The translations under genes and the position numbers were made by a program. The notes under the pieces were generated by a model, which saw nothing but the letters and a program-made list of their open reading frames with translations, did no database searches and was not told the DNA's origin. Shown piece by piece: positions 1 through 7,855 of a DNA stretch of 40,173 nt; position 1 is the first letter of the stretch, and each line of letters begins with the position of its first letter. The stretch spans positions 1 to 40,173 of the forward strand of contig LFSP01000029.1 in the NCBI GenBank assembly GCA_001513145.1, read 5' to 3'. This DNA comes from Clostridia bacterium DTU025 (GTDB lineage Bacteria > Bacillota > DTU025).

Positions 1-344
1 TCGGGCGTGTCGCCGCGGTGGATGCCCGTGGCCACCACCAGGGTGATCCGGTCGCGGGGTATGCCAGCCGCCTCCACCTGCTGGAGGATGGGCGGAAGCA
101 TCAGGTGGTTCGGGGTGGGCCTGGTCACGTCGTTCACTACGATAACGGCCTCAGTGGCGTTCCGCCTCGCGATCTCCTCAGCTATGGTGCCTGACCCGAT
201 GGGGTTCGCCATGGCCTCGAGCACCCGGGCCATCGGGTCATCCAGCTTCGGAGGGCTCTTTCCTGCCAGCACCGTAGGGGCGGTGCCAAGAGCTGAAAGG
301 TCAAGGCTCAGCGTTGTCTTTCCGAACTTCAGCTCAAGCTCCAT
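1..344 (-). CDS. larA: LarA-family nickel-dependent racemase, N-terminal part (runs off left edge)
   Basis: I read this gene by translating the minus strand from the ATG at 344-342, which follows a GGAGG-type ribosome site. The visible 114 residues carry VNDVTRPTP (residues 70-78) and VVATGIHRG (103-111). These are the two N-terminal signatures of the LarA/DUF2088 family, whose founder racemizes lactate with a nickel-pincer cofactor. D72, R75 and H109 fall almost exactly where LarA has its substrate-binding Asp/Arg and first catalytic His. The rest of the protein lies outside the window, so the substrate cannot be judged; many family members act on other 2-hydroxy acids. No cofactor genes (larB, larC, larE) are visible here. 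Confidence 0.85.
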   Translation of the reverse strand, partial: MELELKFGKTTLSLDLSALGTAPTVLAGKSPPKLDDPMARVLEAMANPIGSGTIAEEIARRNATEAVIVVNDVTRPTPNHLMLPPILQQVEAAGIPRDRITLVVATGIHRGDTP

Positions 345-691
345 TCGGAGGCCTCCCCTCCTTGACTTAGTGGTTCTATGGAAGACTTCAAGTTTCCACT
401 CCATAAGGGTGTAGCAACAATCGTGCCAGTCGTCTTCATCAGCCCGGAGAACGGACCATCCCCAAACGCGGGAGTTGGCCGATAGTTCGCCAGCTGAAGT
501 CGTGCTACACTGGGGGCGAGGTGGTACGCCGCGGCGGCTTGCTCGCGGAGCCGCTGGATGACGAGTTGCACCGAATCGGTGATTCACAGGTGAAACATCA
601 GCCCCGCGGCCCGCCTCCGGTCCGCCCGCGAGGAGCGTACGAAGGGGATCCGGCGTGGCAGGCGAATTAATGTAAGAGGAGGTGGTTTCCT
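345..691. other. Divergent intergenic region, no gene seen
   Basis: This region separates the leftward larA-type gene from the rightward secreted-protein gene and should hold both promoters. I found no convincing -35/-10 pair. Short open frames here have no ribosome site and no recognisable content. A small palindrome, GAATC-N3-GATTC, lies near 574-586. Confidence 0.5.
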
Positions 692-1795
692 GTGAAGACG
701 CTTGCGTTGACGCGGAGTTGTTGGTTTCGGCGAAGGCAGGGGCGATGGGGTCGACTGAGCCTGTGTAGGGAAGCGGCCCTGACGCTCGTAGCCGCGCTGG
801 TGGTTGCGGTAGCGCTGACTGCTGCGAGCGCGGCGGCCTACGGACCGGTTACTCTGCACTACTACGGCAAGCTAGGCCCGCATCGGGTGCAGATGGAGAT
901 CACCATTGACGAGGAGAAGGTGACCGGGACCTACTGGCACGATTCAGTCGGCAGGAAGCTGCTGCTGGAGGGCACCTTCAAGGCGCGCACCGTTGACATG
1001 GCTGAGATCAATGAGAGCGGCGAGGTGACCGGCAGGTGGCGCGGGGGGCTTAACCCCATCGCCGGCTGGTGGGAAGGCACCTGGACCAGTGCCGACGGCC
1101 AGCAGACGCTGGAATTCGACCTGCAGCTGGTGGCGGAGATCGTCAGAACCTCCGAGAAGCGCCTTGGCTGCGTGGACGTGGAGGTCATCAGGCCGGTGCT
1201 GATGCCTGCGCTGCTCACCGGAAAGGTGGACCCCGCTCAGAGGTGGATCGACAGCGTGGCTTTCCTCCCGGTTGATGCCATCGTGATAGAACGCCTGGCT
1301 GAGCCCACCTTCGAGCCTGAGATGCCATGGTCCAACTATTACCTGAGCGTGGAGTACCGCATAGCCCACTTCTCGCCGAGGCTGCTGAGCGTGGAGGGCA
1401 CGATCTACTCGTACACTGGCGGGGCGCACGGAAGCTACGTGGCCGTGCCGTATACGATCGTGCCGGGGCCGTCAGGGCCCGTCGAGGTGCAGCTTGAGGA
1501 CGTGTTCCTCCCTGGTTCCGGCTGGGAAGAGAAGCTGGCGGATTACGTCATCGGTGATCTCAGGGAGCAGGGGGCCGCCTGGGTCGTCACCGGCGAGGTC
1601 ACGGAGGTGGCGGTTGAGTCGCTGCACCGGTTCACCCTGAGCCCGGCGGGGATAAGGTTCTACTTCGATCCGTACGAGATGGGCCCGTGGGTGGAGGGGA
1701 TGTATACGGTGGATGTGCCCTGGACTGAGCTGGCCGGCATGGTCAACCTTGACGGGCCCGCAGGCACTGTGGTACCGCAGGCCTCGGGCGAATGA
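692..1795 (+). CDS. Secreted or membrane-anchored protein with DUF3298/RsiV-like C-terminal domain
   Basis: The GTG start at 692 is set by an AGAGGAGGTGG ribosome site just upstream. Residues 1-27 are basic and 28-49 hydrophobic, ending in a run of small residues, so the protein is probably exported or anchored. Residues 50-150 form a beta-rich segment with several Trp and Gly. Residues 155-360 resemble the DUF4163 plus DUF3298 module of RsiV-type anti-sigma factors and PdaC-like cell-wall proteins, including the characteristic YTGGAHGS (241-248). There is no polysaccharide deacetylase domain and no cytoplasmic anti-sigma segment. A role at the cell surface, perhaps binding lysozyme or peptidoglycan, is only inferred from the family. 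A weak 6-bp hairpin (1796-1801 with 1812-1817) follows the stop. Confidence 0.7.
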   Translation: MKTLALTRSCWFRRRQGRWGRLSLCREAALTLVAALVVAVALTAASAAAYGPVTLHYYGKLGPHRVQMEITIDEEKVTGTYWHDSVGRKLLLEGTFKARTVDMAEINESGEVTGRWRGGLNPIAGWWEGTWTSADGQQTLEFDLQLVAEIVRTSEKRLGCVDVEVIRPVLMPALLTGKVDPAQRWIDSVAFLPVDAIVIERLAEPTFEPEMPWSNYYLSVEYRIAHFSPRLLSVEGTIYSYTGGAHGSYVAVPYTIVPGPSGPVEVQLEDVFLPGSGWEEKLADYVIGDLREQGAAWVVTGEVTEVAVESLHRFTLSPAGIRFYFDPYEMGPWVEGMYTVDVPWTELAGMVNLDGPAGTVVPQASGE

Positions 1796-2215
1796 CGGCC
1801 TAGACGAGCTAAGGCCGGACGCAGAGGTGCAGCAATCGACGGGTTGTCGTTAGGGCGGTTGGGGCTACATAGTGCTGGCCTGGGCGGCGCCAGTGATGGG
1901 GCCGCCCACGGCCATATTCTTTTCCCTGCCAACACTGCCGGACGAGACGGGGGGTCTGGCGCGAGTCGAGGCCATAGTGTCCGGTCTGCGAGGAGGTAGG
2001 GGTGGCGCTGCTGGAGGTGGCCGCGACGTCTGCAGTGCGATGGCTGATGCGCAAGGCTGTGCGGAGAGGTAGTCCGTCTTCAAGCGGCAACAGAAATGGC
2101 CTCATGCCAGCGCGATGGGGCGGGCGTGGTCAGACGGATGCGAGGCGGCGTTTCGATGAGGGCCGGCAGGTAACGAAGGTGCGGCGGCGAACGAATCTCG
2201 ACGAGGTGACCACGT
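1796..2215. other. Intergenic region, no gene seen
   Basis: About 420 bases lie between the secreted-protein gene and the methyltransferase gene. Several short frames overlap on both strands. One, starting with GTG at 2002 after GAGGAGGTAGG, has a plausible ribosome site but an Arg/Ala-rich product of no recognisable type that runs into the next gene. I do not call it. No strong terminator or promoter was seen. Confidence 0.4.
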
Positions 2216-2818
2216 TTGATCGACTATGAGGAAGCGTACTCGGGGCCGGAGCTGTACTGGGGCAGCGAGCCAAACGCCCTGGCCAGACTGGCGGTGGAGG
2301 CTCGCGGCGTGGGGCCGTTCAGGGCGGTGGACCTGGGCTGCGGCGAGGGCAGGGACCTGGTCTACTTCGCCAAGCACGGGTATCGCGCTGTGGGGGTTGA
2401 CCTTTCGACGGCCGGCCTGGCCAAGGCCACGGCGTGGGCGAAGGAGGAGGGGCTTGAGGTGGAGTTGGTCAGGGCTGACCTTGTCACCTTCAGGGTCACG
2501 GCCCCGTACGACCTGCTCTACTCCAGCGGCAGCCTCACGTACATACCGCCTGAGGCGCGCGAGCAGGCCTTTGCGAACTACAGGGAGATGGCGGCGCCAG
2601 GCGCCATCGTGGCGATGAACGCCTTCGTGCACAAGCCGTTCATCCCGGTGGCCCCCGACTGGGGCGATGATGAGCACTTCTATCACAGCGGCGAGCTGTT
2701 GATGCACTTCGCCAGCTGGGAAGTGCTGCATTTCGAGGAGACCGTGTTCGACTGCTGCTCCGGGGGCGTGCCGCACCGTCATGCCATGAACACGCTGATC
2801 GCAAGGAGGATCGTGTGA
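2216..2818 (+). CDS. Class I SAM-dependent methyltransferase (TehB-like)
   Basis: The protein is 200 residues long, the usual size of small TehB/UbiE-like methyltransferases. Motif I, VDLGCGEGRD (38-47), binds S-adenosylmethionine. It is followed by an acidic residue ending beta-2 (VGVDLS) and an acidic motif II region (VRADLVTF). The start is a TTG at 2216 with GAGGTG nine bases upstream. The stop precedes the next ATG by one base, and the ribosome site of the MFS gene (AAGGAGGA, ending at 2809) lies inside this gene, so the two are translationally coupled. The substrate is unknown. Pairing with an exporter suggests modification and export of a small toxic compound, which is inference. Confidence 0.85.
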   Translation: MIDYEEAYSGPELYWGSEPNALARLAVEARGVGPFRAVDLGCGEGRDLVYFAKHGYRAVGVDLSTAGLAKATAWAKEEGLEVELVRADLVTFRVTAPYDLLYSSGSLTYIPPEAREQAFANYREMAAPGAIVAMNAFVHKPFIPVAPDWGDDEHFYHSGELLMHFASWEVLHFEETVFDCCSGGVPHRHAMNTLIARRIV

Positions 2819-2819
2819 G

Positions 2820-4157
2820 ATGAGGCGCTTCGCCTTCAGCCTCTTTGCGTCGGTGTACTTCCTGTCGTTTCTGCAGCGTGTTGCGATATCGGTGGTAGCG
2901 GGAGCGCTGGAGGCGGAGTTCGGCCTCGACAGCGTAGCGCTGGGCATGATGTCGTCGGGGTTTTTCATCGCATACGCGCTGGCCCAGCCGGTCATCGGGT
3001 TGCTGGCGGACAGAGCCGGACCGGAACGTGTGGCGGCGGGCGCCCTGGCGGTGGGGGCGGTGGGTTCCTTCATGTTCGCCGCGGCGCGCAGTTTCGGCGT
3101 AGCGTTCTCCGGCAGAGTGTTGATGGGACTGGGCCTGGCAGCGGGTTTCATACCTGGTATGAAGGCCATAGCCGAGCTGTTCCCGCCTGAGATGTTCTCG
3201 ACGTTCAACGCCCTGTTCGTGACCATCGGGCACGCGGGCTCGCTGGTGGGAGCCGCGCCGCTAGCATGGATGACTACGGCGGCGGGGTGGCGGGCCGTGT
3301 TCACTGGTCTGGCGTTCGTGGCTGTGGCGCTGGCTGTGTTGTGTGCTTGGTACGCTGTTCGGAAAGGGCGCGAGATGGCGGCCGGAGGCGCGGCACGGCA
3401 GGGGGCCGGGGACGGAGCCAGGCAGGGGTCGGGGCAGGGGCCTGGGCAGGGACTGGAGCAGGGGCTGGGGCAGGCGCTGGAGCAGGTGCGAGGCACCAAC
3501 CGGGAGGTCGTAGCCAGCGTCAGGATGTGGCTGGTGGCGTTCTTCCTTTTCGCCAAGTACGGTTCGCAGGTGGCCTTCCAGGGCCTCTGGGGTGCACCGT
3601 ACATCGTTTCGGTTTACGGCGTCAGCCCGACGCAGGCTGCGGGCGCGGTGACCATGGTCGCGGTGGGCTACGTTGTCGCTGCTCCTTTCATGGGGAGACT
3701 GGCCGATAGGCTGGCGACAGCCGGGATGGACCTGTTTGCGGCCCAGCGCCTGCTCCTCGTGGGCAGCACTGCGCTGTGTGTGGCCGTGTGGATCCCTATG
3801 GCTCTGGCCCCAGGACTGGTGCCCTGGGGTGCGCTGCACGTGGTGATTTTCCTGCTGGGCGTGTCGTACAGCACCGCCAGCCTCGCCTTCGGCATCACGA
3901 AGGACCTGTTTCCGGCGAACGTATCGGGCATCGCCACGGGGTTGGTGAACATCACGTCGATCCTGGGCGGAGCGGCCATGCCTCCCCTGGTGGGCTGGAT
4001 CGTGGAGAGGCGCCTGGACGCGGGAGTGTCGGCGCACGCGGTCCATGCAGGGGCGCTGTGGCCGTGCCTTGTGGCTGCAGCTGTGAGCCTGGCGCTGGTG
4101 GCGATGGTGACGAGGCCTCCCCGGGCTAGGGCGGTGGGTGGAGCAGGACGAGGTTAG
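2820..4157 (+). CDS. Major facilitator superfamily transporter
   Basis: This is a 445-residue integral membrane protein with about twelve hydrophobic segments. It carries the MFS loop 2-3 motif, here GLLADRAGP (60-68), and its copy after helix 8, GRLADRLA. The long central cytoplasmic loop (188-225) is a low-complexity Gly/Gln-rich stretch built from short repeats such as GQGLEQGLGQ; most MFS loops here are shorter and charged. It is co-translated with the preceding methyltransferase gene. The sequence is closest in feel to organic-anion or drug exporters, but the substrate cannot be assigned. Confidence 0.88.
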   Translation: MRRFAFSLFASVYFLSFLQRVAISVVAGALEAEFGLDSVALGMMSSGFFIAYALAQPVIGLLADRAGPERVAAGALAVGAVGSFMFAAARSFGVAFSGRVLMGLGLAAGFIPGMKAIAELFPPEMFSTFNALFVTIGHAGSLVGAAPLAWMTTAAGWRAVFTGLAFVAVALAVLCAWYAVRKGREMAAGGAARQGAGDGARQGSGQGPGQGLEQGLGQALEQVRGTNREVVASVRMWLVAFFLFAKYGSQVAFQGLWGAPYIVSVYGVSPTQAAGAVTMVAVGYVVAAPFMGRLADRLATAGMDLFAAQRLLLVGSTALCVAVWIPMALAPGLVPWGALHVVIFLLGVSYSTASLAFGITKDLFPANVSGIATGLVNITSILGGAAMPPLVGWIVERRLDAGVSAHAVHAGALWPCLVAAAVSLALVAMVTRPPRARAVGGAGRG

Positions 4158-4366
4158 GCGTCGCGGGCGGTGGCTCTGAGGAGTTGAGCTGGAGAGAGGC
4201 GGGCGTCCGGCGTGGGGCGCGTGCAGGAAAGCCGCGGCAGGTGGTGTCGGCGCAACGGATGCGCACCGCGCGCCGTGGGAGAGCTAGAGCTTCGGCTGCG
4301 TGTGGCCAGGGCTGCTTGGTTGCGTGTCAACTGTGGAAAGCAGAAATAGGCGGAGTATGAGGCGGA

Positions 4367-4390
4367 AGGGATGCCCATAGGGGCATCCCT
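4367..4390. terminator. Perfect hairpin, possible terminator of the MFS gene
   Basis: AGGGATGCCC pairs with GGGCATCCCT (10 bp, no mismatch) around the four-base loop ATAG. It lies about 210 bases after the MFS stop. No run of T follows on either strand, so it may be a protective 3' structure rather than an intrinsic terminator. Confidence 0.45.
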
Positions 4391-4395
4391 GCAAC

Positions 4396-4431
4396 TTGTA
4401 CTGGACTTGTTGTACTGGACTTGTACTGGAC
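4396..4431 (+). repeat. Three direct copies of TTGTACTGGAC
   Basis: Exact copies lie at 4396-4406, 4410-4420 and 4421-4431. The first two are separated by three bases (TTG) and the last two abut. The array starts five bases after the hairpin at 4367-4390. Confidence 0.8.
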
Positions 4432-4569
4432 TGCGTCGACTGTTGGTGTCAGGGGCTCTGTCATGTGGGCATTAGCAAACCTGCGCATCGGGGGGTGCCG
4501 GCGCCAGGAGGCGGGAACACTGTTGGTGAGGGCGGGGTTCTCCATCTTTTCGAGGCGAGGCTGTGGGTG

Positions 4570-4609
4570 TGCTCCTCCGGAAAGAGGAGCAGAAGGCCAT
4601 CTGCTCCTC
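4570..4609 (+). other. Mutually exclusive hairpin arms (attenuator-like)
   Basis: TGCTCCTC (4570-4577), GAGGAGCA (4584-4591) and TGCTCCTC (4602-4609) occur in order. The middle arm can pair perfectly with either flanking arm over 8 bp. The middle arm contains a GAGGAG Shine-Dalgarno-like core, but no start codon follows at a useful distance. Confidence 0.45.
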
Positions 4610-4890
4610 GAAAACGCCGAGCCCACCCCGGCGACAGGTCTCGCCGATCTCTCGTGGACGGGTTGCGGCGACTGACCCCGGCGCCGGCTGGGCACCGCTG
4701 CAGTGCCCGGTTTCTGCTCACACGAGCCTCGCCCGCCATCGTCTCACAACTTCTGCTGCTGCAGCCTGCCCACACCATACAGCACCCTGCAGCTCACCAT
4801 GGCGTAGCTTGAACCTTTCCGCCAGGTGGTGTAATGTAAACGGTGTCCCGGAAGCGTGCGAGCCCCGACTCGATGCGCTCTCTTGCGACT

Positions 4891-4964
4891 CGACCCGACC
4901 CGACCCGGGCCGCGCCGCGCCGGGCGCGCCGACCCGACCCGACCCGGGCCGGGCCGCGCCGGGC
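4891..4964 (+). repeat. GC-rich direct repeat, two 35-bp copies
   Basis: Copies at 4891-4925 and 4930-4964 are nearly identical (one visible difference) and are themselves built from CGACC and GGGCC-type units. They sit in the leader of the PHP phosphatase gene, 47 bases before its start codon. The same frame stays open through the repeat, but the translation is a monotonous Arg/Pro/Thr/Ala string. Confidence 0.8.
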
Positions 4965-5010
4965 CACTCCCGCGCAACGCAACCACTTTGTTCGGAGGCA
5001 GAGGTGCGAA

Positions 5011-5811
5011 TTGTCCAAGTTCAGCAAGGCCGACTTTCACGTCCATTCTTCTTTCTCGCTTGACTCAATGACGCACATGTTTGAGATGTGCGAAGCCGCC
5101 ATCGCCCGCGGCCTCACCAGCGTGTGCTTCACGGAACACGTCGAGTTCGACCCCGCGGATTTCGGATACGGCTTCTTCGATTATGACCGCTACCGCGCAG
5201 GCATCCAGGAGGCCAGGGCCCGCTACGGCCACATCCTCCGGATAGGCATGGGTGCGGAGGTCAGCTTCACCAGCAAGAAAGTCGACGAGATCCGCGACTT
5301 CTTGGCCAACCACGAATTCGACTTCGTTCTCGGGTCACTTCACATGATCGACGAGTTGTTCATTGGGGGAGACGAGTATTTCGAGGGAAGGACGGAAGAA
5401 GAGGTGTACGCCCCGTACTGGGCCGAGTTGGCTGCCATGGCCAGCAGCGGGCTGTTCAAACGGATAGGCCACTTGGACTACCTCAAACAGGCTCATCCCC
5501 CCACCTGGGGGCCGTTCTCCTTCGAGCACTGGCAGGACCACATCGCCCGCGCCCTGGAGGCTATCCTTGCCTCAGGCGCCACCATCGAGGTCAATACCTC
5601 AGGCATAAGGAAGGGCTTAGGCGAGCCGTTTCCGTCGTGGGAGATAATCGAGCTCTACAAGGCCTTAGGGGGCGTCAGCGTCACCATGGGCTCCGACGCC
5701 CACCGCCCATGGCACGTGGCAGGCTACTTCGACATCGTTGGGGCCCGGCTCGAGCAGATGGGCCTTGCAGTACTGGGCCCCGAAACACTCAGCCCCGGGT
5801 TCGATCAGTAG
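5011..5811 (+). CDS. PHP-domain phosphatase, histidinol-phosphatase (HisJ) family
   Basis: I place the start at TTG 5011, just after GGAGGCAGAGGTG; the open frame upstream is only the GC-rich repeat. The 266-residue product begins with the first PHP metal motif, ADFHVHSSFSLDS, with H10 and H12 as ligands. It continues with FTEHVEF, GSLHMIDE, GHLDYLK and MGSDAHRPWHV, which supply the remaining His, Glu and Asp ligands of the trinuclear metal site. The family removes phosphate from L-histidinol phosphate in histidine biosynthesis. No other his gene is nearby, so another phosphoester substrate is possible. Its stop overlaps the convergent aldolase stop region by 7 bases. Confidence 0.82.
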   Translation: MSKFSKADFHVHSSFSLDSMTHMFEMCEAAIARGLTSVCFTEHVEFDPADFGYGFFDYDRYRAGIQEARARYGHILRIGMGAEVSFTSKKVDEIRDFLANHEFDFVLGSLHMIDELFIGGDEYFEGRTEEEVYAPYWAELAAMASSGLFKRIGHLDYLKQAHPPTWGPFSFEHWQDHIARALEAILASGATIEVNTSGIRKGLGEPFPSWEIIELYKALGGVSVTMGSDAHRPWHVAGYFDIVGARLEQMGLAVLGPETLSPGFDQ

Positions 5812-6653
5812 CAGAACATCCGTATCTTCGACACGGCCACCGCGCGCACCGCGTCCACCGCGGCCTGGCTGGCCTTCCGCATATCCCGAGCGTTCGCCGA
5901 CCATACCCCCGCCAGCGCCCGCTTCAGCGCATCCGCGTGGGCAGCGTACAGCTCAGTCGTGATGTTCACCTTCCGGATGCCCATGGTCACCGACTTCTTG
6001 AGCATGTCATATGGAACACCCGAAGCCCCGTGCAACACCAACGGCACGCCCGCGTTCTCCGCGATGGCGCTGAGCAGGTCGAACCTGATTATCGGATAGC
6101 CGCGGTAGTGCCCGTGCACCGTTCCCACAGCCGGCGCCAGCGCATCGACCCCCGTCAGCTCCACGAACAGCTTCGCCTCATCGGGATCGGTGAGGCACTC
6201 ATCGCCCACGCAGGGCCTGCTCTGGCCGTTGTCGTTGCGCACTATGCGCCCGAGCTCTGCCTCAACCGACACCCCTGCCTCATGGGCCAGCCTCGCCACT
6301 TCCTGAGTGAGCCTCACGTTCTCGTCGAAAGGCAATTCTGAACCGTCAATCATAACCGACGTGAACCCCAGCTCGATAGCCTGTGCAACCATCCCCACGT
6401 CATGCCCGTGGTCAAGCTGCAGGCAAACGGGCACTTTCGCCGCCATCCCCGCAGCCCTCCCCAGGGCCGCGACATAGTGGATCCCCGAGTGCTGGATCGT
6501 CGTCGACGTGGCCTGGATCACCACAGGGGTTCTCTCGCTCTCCGCCGCCTCGACTATGCCCCTCAAGTCCTCGAGACAGCTATAGTTGAACGCCATCACC
6601 GGCATTCCCGGTGGAGTCATCTCCAACAACTCCACCAATGTGTGCAGGGCCAT
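5805..6653 (-). CDS. Class II fructose-bisphosphate aldolase family protein
   Basis: The 282-residue protein has the layout of the zinc-dependent Fba/GatY/KbaY aldolases, which cleave or form ketose 1,6-bisphosphates or tagatose bisphosphate by a retro-aldol reaction. Visible signatures are the catalytic and zinc-binding QLDHGHD, EAELGRI, the zinc His of GTVHGHY, LHGASGVP, and the phosphate-binding stretch IRKVNITTEL. The ATG at 6653 follows a GGGGGGCG stretch. The gene overlaps the end of the convergent PHP phosphatase gene by 7 bases. It is separated from the upstream rapZ by a degenerate repeat and may have its own promoter. Whether it acts in glycolysis or on another sugar phosphate cannot be told. 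Confidence 0.85.
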   Translation of the reverse strand: MALHTLVELLEMTPPGMPVMAFNYSCLEDLRGIVEAAESERTPVVIQATSTTIQHSGIHYVAALGRAAGMAAKVPVCLQLDHGHDVGMVAQAIELGFTSVMIDGSELPFDENVRLTQEVARLAHEAGVSVEAELGRIVRNDNGQSRPCVGDECLTDPDEAKLFVELTGVDALAPAVGTVHGHYRGYPIIRFDLLSAIAENAGVPLVLHGASGVPYDMLKKSVTMGIRKVNITTELYAAHADALKRALAGVWSANARDMRKASQAAVDAVRAVAVSKIRMFCY

Positions 6654-6688
6654 CCGCGAATACGCCCCCCGTTGTCTGAATTGCGTGC

Positions 6689-6800
6689 ACCTATCCTGTA
6701 GCGTCTGGACCTGTCCTACATCGCCTGCACCTGTCCCACGTTGCCTGCGCGCATCCTACGTTGCCCACCCGTCCGGCATCGCCCGCACCCGCCCACCAGC
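6689..6800. repeat. Degenerate tandem repeat between rapZ and the aldolase gene
   Basis: About six diverged units of 18-22 bases follow one another, with a loose consensus CACCTGTCCTACRTTGCCTG. The best units are at roughly 6689-6709, 6710-6729, 6730-6751 and 6752-6769. A further weak match overlaps the rapZ stop near 6810-6836. Confidence 0.5.
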
Positions 6801-6810
6801 GACGCCCCGC

Positions 6811-7710
6811 CTAATCCTGTGTTGCCACGTTGCCTGACTGGAGCTCCCTGTGCCTCACCTGAGTTCGAACCCCCGCCGCCCGCAACCTCTCCGCCAGCGC
6901 ATCCGCAATCGCCACCGAGCGATGTTGCCCGCCGGTGCACCCAATGGCCAACGTCAGATGGTTCTTGCCCTCCACGCTGTAGTAAGGGATGAGCTTCATG
7001 ACCAGGCTGGCCATGGTATCTAGGAATTCCTCCGCCATCGGATGCGATAGCACATACGTGCGACAGTCTCCACTGAGACCAGTTGTATTCCTCAACTCAG
7101 GAACATAAAACGGGTTTGGAAGGAACCTGACGTCAAAGATCATGTCGGCGTCGGCCGGCGCCCCGTACTTGAACCCGAAGGAGAACACGTCCACCGACAT
7201 GAGCTCGTGGATGGGCCTGTCCGAGACCGCCGTATACAGGTGCGCCTTGAGATCCTGTGGCTTCAGATCCGAAGTGTCGATTACAATGTGCGCCCTCTGC
7301 CTGATCGGTGCCAGCATGTTGCGTTCCGCAGCGATACTGTCGTAGATGCTGCCGACCCCTGCCAGAGGGTGCGTGCGCCTGGTCTCGCTGAACCTTCGCA
7401 CCAGCACTGCGTCGCGGCACTCCAGGAAGATTATGCGATACTCATAGCTCGAGTGATCCAGCCAATCGATGGCCTTCTCCAGCTCGCGGAAGTGCTCTCT
7501 GCCCCTAACGTCCATGGCCACTGCATAGTTCCTGCTCTCGCCCGTCGACGACGAGTGTATCTCCACAAGGCGGGGCAGCAGCGCCGGCGGCAGGTTGTCG
7601 ATGCAGAAGAAATCCAGATCCTCAAGGGCCTTCATGCACTGGGTCTTTCCAGCCCCCGACAGGCCCGTGACTATGGTAAAAGTAACCCTCGCGGCATCAG
7701 CAGTCGCCAC
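6811..7710 (-). CDS. rapZ: RNase adapter / nucleotide-binding protein RapZ
   Basis: The 299-residue protein starts with the P-loop GLSGAGKT (16-23), followed by FFCIDNLPP. It ends with the conserved C-terminal domain signature GCTGGQHRSV and a final HRE segment, all typical of RapZ/YvcJ. In Enterobacteria RapZ senses glucosamine-6-phosphate and directs RNase E to the sRNA GlmZ; Bacillus YvcJ is a GTP- and ATP-binding protein tied to competence. The GTG at 7710 is preceded by GGAGGTGG. In most Bacillota the gene sits with yvcK/glmR and whiA. Here it stands alone between an aldolase gene and a VWA gene. Confidence 0.93.
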   Translation of the reverse strand: MATADAARVTFTIVTGLSGAGKTQCMKALEDLDFFCIDNLPPALLPRLVEIHSSSTGESRNYAVAMDVRGREHFRELEKAIDWLDHSSYEYRIIFLECRDAVLVRRFSETRRTHPLAGVGSIYDSIAAERNMLAPIRQRAHIVIDTSDLKPQDLKAHLYTAVSDRPIHELMSVDVFSFGFKYGAPADADMIFDVRFLPNPFYVPELRNTTGLSGDCRTYVLSHPMAEEFLDTMASLVMKLIPYYSVEGKNHLTLAIGCTGGQHRSVAIADALAERLRAAGVRTQVRHRELQSGNVATQD

Positions 7711-7733
7711 CGTCCGCCACCTCCATGGCCTCT

Positions 7734-7799
7734 ATCATATCACGTGGAGACCGAAGACGAGAGGTACAATTATAACTGTATTCACGCGCCGGCAGACAA
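7734..7799 (-). promoter_or_regulatory. Probable rapZ promoter region
   Basis: Two candidates are seen on the minus strand. One is an extended -10, TGATATGAT (7742-7734), about 24 bases before the GTG. The other is TTGTCT (7799-7794) with TATAAT (7774-7769) at a long 19-base spacing. The segment is AT-rich compared with its surroundings. I cannot choose between them. Confidence 0.4.
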
Positions 7800-7855
7800 A
7801 TCCTGCTGATTGCGAGGACACAACGTCACTCATATGAGTTGATCAATGGAATGCC

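Larger units (their letters stand above)
4158..5010. other. Long non-coding region with hairpins and repeats
   Basis: No convincing gene was found in these 850 bases. They contain a perfect 10-bp hairpin (4367-4390), three copies of an 11-mer (4396-4431), a three-part set of complementary 8-mers (4570-4609) and a GC-rich direct repeat (4891-4964). Overlapping Arg/Pro/Ala-rich frames are present on both strands, as expected of GC-rich non-coding DNA. The last part is the leader of the PHP phosphatase gene. Confidence 0.6.

Noticed and set aside
4843-5010. N-terminal extension of the PHP phosphatase frame by 56 residues
   Set aside because: It is only the translation of the GC-rich repeat, has no ribosome site, and the PHP motif starts right after the TTG at 5011 with a good site.
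6857-6874. GTTCGAAC-like tRNA T-arm sequence
   Set aside because: It is inside rapZ coding sequence and no cloverleaf can be drawn around it.
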